A stretch of 8,268 bases of DNA from the NCBI GenBank assembly GCA_038062935.1, contig JBBTWG010000006.1, positions 1-8,268 of the forward strand, written 5' to 3'. The notes beneath the pieces were generated by a model. It was given only the letters and a program-made list of their open reading frames with translations, ran no database searches and was not told the DNA's origin. The stretch's first letter is position 1. Each line of letters starts with the position of its first letter. Shown here piece by piece: positions 7,045-8,268 of this stretch. A program made the position numbers and the translations under genes. This stretch comes from JBBTWG01 sp038062935. GTDB taxonomy: Bacteria > Patescibacteriota > Gracilibacteria > UBA1369 > UBA12463.

Positions 7045-7143
7045 GCTCTCGTCGAGACCGTCGACGGGAGAAGGCTATTTCTACCTGTGAGGGTAGAATA
7101 TGTAAGGCTTTTCTAGGGGCTTACGGCGGTTGATATGTAAAGG
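7045..7143 (-). other. Hairpin-rich 3' UTR or small structured RNA
   Basis: Consecutive hairpins are visible: a 10-bp stem 7046-7055/7061-7070 (one G-T pair, loop GACCG), TTCTACC/GGTAGAA with a 6-nt loop (7079-7098), and GTAAG/CTTAC (7102-7124). The 8-mer ATATGTAA occurs at 7098-7105 and 7133-7140. The segment lies between the zinc-ribbon stop and the terminator, so it is probably a structured 3' UTR; a separate RNA on either strand is possible. I match it to no known RNA family. Confidence 0.4.
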
Positions 7144-7181
7144 AAAGTTCTTATTTCTATCTCGTGCTGCATTTTGCTGTT

Positions 7182-7355
7182 TTAGCGGAGAACCAGTGCC
7201 AAAAATACACTTTTCATTCGTTCTTTGAATGAAGGCTGAAATCCTTGCGATTTCACAGAAAGAAGATTTTCACCTGCGGTTTCGAATTTGCAATACACGC
7301 AATGAGACATTTTCATGGAGACTGATTTTCCGCAATGAGAGCAATTAAGCAGCAT
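7182..7355 (-). CDS. Small zinc-ribbon protein, 57 residues
   Basis: A short frame runs from ATG at 7355 to TAA at 7182. Its product starts MLLNCSHCGKSVSMKMSHCV and continues YCKF: two CxxC knuckles (C5/C8 and C19/C22) 10 residues apart, the classic zinc-ribbon layout. The rest (23-57) is a short tail ending in a hydrophobic helix, SVFLALVLR. It lies 36 nt after the HTH gene on the same strand, before a shared terminator, so the two are probably co-transcribed. Small zinc ribbons usually bind nucleic acid or a protein partner, so a regulatory accessory role beside the HTH protein is an inference. No Shine-Dalgarno sequence precedes the ATG. An internal start at Met14 or Met16 is possible but would remove the first knuckle. 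Confidence 0.7.
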   Translation of the reverse strand: MLLNCSHCGKSVSMKMSHCVYCKFETAGENLLSVKSQGFQPSFKERMKSVFLALVLR

Positions 7356-7391
7356 GTGAGTGAGAGGGAGTTGTGCTGGGTTTGTTGTTTT

Positions 7392-7697
7392 TTAGAGGAC
7401 GTAATGGTCGACTTTCTCTTCTTGTCGGGTGAATGGAGCTATGGTCGATGCAACTGATGTCGCTACGACTGGCCTTTCCGGCTCTATTTCACCTTTTTCT
7501 ATAGGCATCTGGTTCGACATGCGATTGTGGGATCTGGACGTCCCGAGGAATTCTGCGAGGTCACTCTCCGTGGATCTGTAGACCCGTCCGAACTTGAGCG
7601 CCTTGAGTTTTCCTTCCCGGATCCACTTGAGTACAGTGTACTGGTGAATCTGGAGAATCTCGCCGACTTGTTTTGGGGTGTAGTACTTTTCAAACAT
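7392..7697 (-). CDS. Excisionase/MerR-type helix-turn-helix DNA-binding protein
   Basis: The 101-residue product has a helix-turn-helix domain of the excisionase (HTH_17) type at about residues 5-52: YYTPKQVGEIL, then TVLKWIREGKLKALKFGR, then the wing and closing helix ESDLAEFL. This follows the family pattern of a YTP/LTP start, recognition helix, basic G-R wing and SDLxxFL end. Such domains occur in phage and plasmid excisionases and in small chromosomal regulators. No integrase or other mobile gene is visible here, so a local regulator is more likely. Residues 53-101 are a polar, Pro/Glu-rich tail without recognisable domain. The gene heads an operon with the zinc-ribbon gene. Its ATG lies only 8 nt beyond the putative -10 box, so the mRNA is probably leaderless. 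Direct autoregulation is plausible but not shown. Confidence 0.88.
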   Translation of the reverse strand: MFEKYYTPKQVGEILQIHQYTVLKWIREGKLKALKFGRVYRSTESDLAEFLGTSRSHNRMSNQMPIEKGEIEPERPVVATSVASTIAPFTRQEEKVDHYVL

Positions 7698-7704
7698 CCC
7701 CCAT

Positions 7705-7734
7705 TTTATATCACACTTTTCTTTCTTTATTCAA
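7705..7734 (-). promoter_or_regulatory. Promoter of the HTH/zinc-ribbon operon, leaderless arrangement
   Basis: On the minus strand TTGAAT (7734-7729, 4/6), an 18-nt spacer, then TATAAA (7710-7705, 5/6). A start 7-8 nt after the -10 box would fall at or one base before the A of the ATG at 7697, leaving no 5' UTR. Confidence 0.6.
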
Positions 7735-7920
7735 TTCTTTTTAATTCTTCTAAACTTTCTTATGTTTCTCTACATTTGTTTATATTTATTTACATTTTTC
7801 TTTTCCTTTTCTACCGAGGCTTAGTTTATTAAATTTTATATAATTTATCAATACTTTTTTATATTTAATTGAGTTTGGATTGTTTTATTACATTCTTCTT
7901 TACATTTTATCAACAATCTT

Positions 7921-7949
7921 TTGACAAAGTTCTCACAATTTTATTAAAT
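7921..7949 (+). promoter_or_regulatory. Possible second plus-strand promoter upstream of the lipoprotein gene
   Basis: TTGACA at 7921-7926 matches the -35 consensus fully, but the box at 17 nt, TTAAAT (7944-7949), matches only 4/6. It would transcribe toward the lipoprotein gene with a leader of about 175 nt. In such AT-rich DNA a chance match is quite possible. Confidence 0.35.
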
Positions 7950-7970
7950 TTCATTAAATTATATTAAACT
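7941..7970. repeat. Three 10-nt tandem repeats NNATTAAAYT
   Basis: TTATTAAATT, TCATTAAATT and ATATTAAACT follow one another at exactly 10-nt spacing, one helical turn. Phased A/T tracts of this kind may bend DNA or give a protein repeated sites on one face of the helix. Confidence 0.6.
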
Positions 7971-8015
7971 TAATTACATCTTCTGGTAAGGAAGGCGATT
8001 TAAAACTCTTTATTG

Positions 8016-8038
8016 CAAAAAATCTTTGATATTTTTTG
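8016..8038. repeat. AT-rich inverted repeat CAAAAAAT/ATTTTTTG
   Basis: Eight bases (8016-8023) are exactly complementary to 8031-8038 around a 7-nt loop. The stem has little GC, so it is a poor terminator; an operator or chance is equally likely. Confidence 0.35.
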
Positions 8039-8054
8039 ATTTAGAATTTTGTGT

Positions 8055-8067
8055 TATGAAATTCATA
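8055..8067. promoter_or_regulatory. Candidate operator palindrome TATGAA-A-TTCATA
   Basis: A perfect 6-1-6 palindrome ends 13 bp upstream of the -35 box of the lipoprotein promoter, where an activator or repressor dimer could bind. Confidence 0.35.
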
Positions 8068-8080
8068 TATTTTGTAGTTC

Positions 8081-8109
8081 TTGACAATCAAATTATTCTA
8101 TGTTTTAAT
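8081..8109 (+). promoter_or_regulatory. Near-consensus sigma70 promoter of the lipoprotein gene
   Basis: TTGACA (8081-8086, 6/6), a 17-nt spacer, and TTTAAT (8104-8109, 5/6). The start would fall near 8116, leaving a leader of about 18 nt before the ATG at 8134 with no Shine-Dalgarno sequence. Confidence 0.78.
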
Positions 8110-8133
8110 TTTACCTTATTAATCATTACCCCC

Positions 8134-8268
8134 ATGAATAAAATTGAAACTTTTATTGTTGCGGCAACGACAGCTTTGGCTCTCGGATGTAGCAAAACTC
8201 CAGAAAGCTGTAGAAAAGACTGGTCTGGGATTTCCGAAGATATGAAAGCAAAAATGGCAAGAACAAAT
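8134..8268 (+). CDS. Putative lipoprotein, N-terminal 45 codons only
   Basis: The frame is open to the window end. The product begins MNKIETFIVAATTALALGC and continues SKTPESCRKDW. A hydrophobic stretch (7-18) followed by ALGC with Cys19 matches a relaxed lipobox, so the protein is probably lipidated at Cys19 by the Lgt/LspA pathway and anchored in the membrane facing outward. The n-region is weak: one Lys and one Glu. The visible mature part is polar and charged with a second cysteine at 25; no domain can be named. An in-frame ATG at 8056 would add 26 residues but would swallow the strong promoter and bury the signal sequence, so 8134 is preferred. It is divergent from the HTH operon. Confidence 0.7.
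   Translation, partial: MNKIETFIVAATTALALGCSKTPESCRKDWSGISEDMKAKMARTN

Larger units (their letters stand above)
7698..8133. other. Very AT-rich divergent intergenic region
   Basis: This 436-nt gap between the divergent HTH and lipoprotein genes has only about 17-18% GC in the segments 7741-7800 and 7921-7980. The left part is pyrimidine-rich on the plus strand. TTACAT occurs at 7790, 7888, 7900 and 7974, with a CTACAT at 7770. I see no credible coding frame in it apart from a possible longer start of the lipoprotein gene. It holds the promoters and repeats listed separately. Confidence 0.7.

Noticed and set aside
7140..7152. AGGAAAGT resembling the RNase P RNA P4 element
   Set aside because: The rest of the conserved P4 sequence and the partner strand are missing.
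7762..7824. 20-codon hydrophobic frame in the AT-rich gap
   Set aside because: Its Phe/Leu-rich content is what T-rich DNA gives by chance, and there is no RBS or promoter fit.
7527..7832. 101-codon plus-strand frame
   Set aside because: It overlaps the HTH gene in antisense and continues into a T-rich intergenic region that yields a meaningless Phe/Leu-rich tail.
1..8268. TGA recoded as glycine, as in Gracilibacteria and Absconditabacteria
   Set aside because: The long coding frames contain no in-frame TGA, and glycine uses GGN throughout.
1..8268. CRISPR array, insertion sequence or complete mobile element
   Set aside because: No regularly spaced repeats with spacers, no transposase or integrase, and no terminal inverted repeats were found; the excisionase-type HTH alone is not evidence of an element.

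Overview
The window looks like the chromosome of an uncultivated, small-genome bacterium with a surface layer, possibly of the Patescibacteria/CPR type, but the sequence does not prove this. The clues are a very large secreted protein ending in three S-layer-homology (SLH) repeats, secreted cysteine-containing proteins without recognisable relatives, small independent transcription units, sigma70-like promoters and no Shine-Dalgarno sequence before any of the five visible starts. All visible stop codons are TAA or TAG, and long frames contain no in-frame TGA, so nothing suggests TGA recoding.

Left part (1-2745, + strand): the 3' part of a gene for a probably exported protein with a Ser/Gly/Pro-rich linker. 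After 3 bp comes a gene for a 357-residue protein with a signal peptide. They look like the end of one operon. I recognise neither family.

Middle (2746-3152): a non-coding gap between convergent genes. It holds a compact 69-nt tRNA-like unit with an encoded CCA end and the G3-U70 pair typical of alanine acceptors, but no credible D-arm or anticodon arm. A strong terminator follows, then a second copy of 15 nt from inside the tRNA-like unit, a possible minus-strand promoter, and the terminator of the next gene. The tRNA-like unit is the most unusual object in the window.

Centre (3153-6857, - strand): one gene of 1234 codons with its own promoter and terminator. Its product is a modular surface protein: signal peptide, FN3, a second beta-sandwich-like domain, five cysteine-rich repeats, a proline-rich linker, about 430 residues of helix-rich stalk and three SLH repeats.

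Right part (6858-8268): a minus-strand operon with a leaderless-looking excisionase-type HTH gene, then a 57-residue zinc-ribbon protein, then a hairpin-rich 3' UTR and a terminator. Upstream of it lies a very AT-rich (about 17-18% GC where counted) intergenic region with short repeats. The window ends in the first 45 codons of a lipoprotein gene driven by a near-consensus promoter.

Taken together, most of the window concerns the cell envelope (secreted proteins, an S-layer-type protein, a lipoprotein), with one small regulatory operon and an atypical RNA locus between these units. No complete known defence or mobile system is visible.
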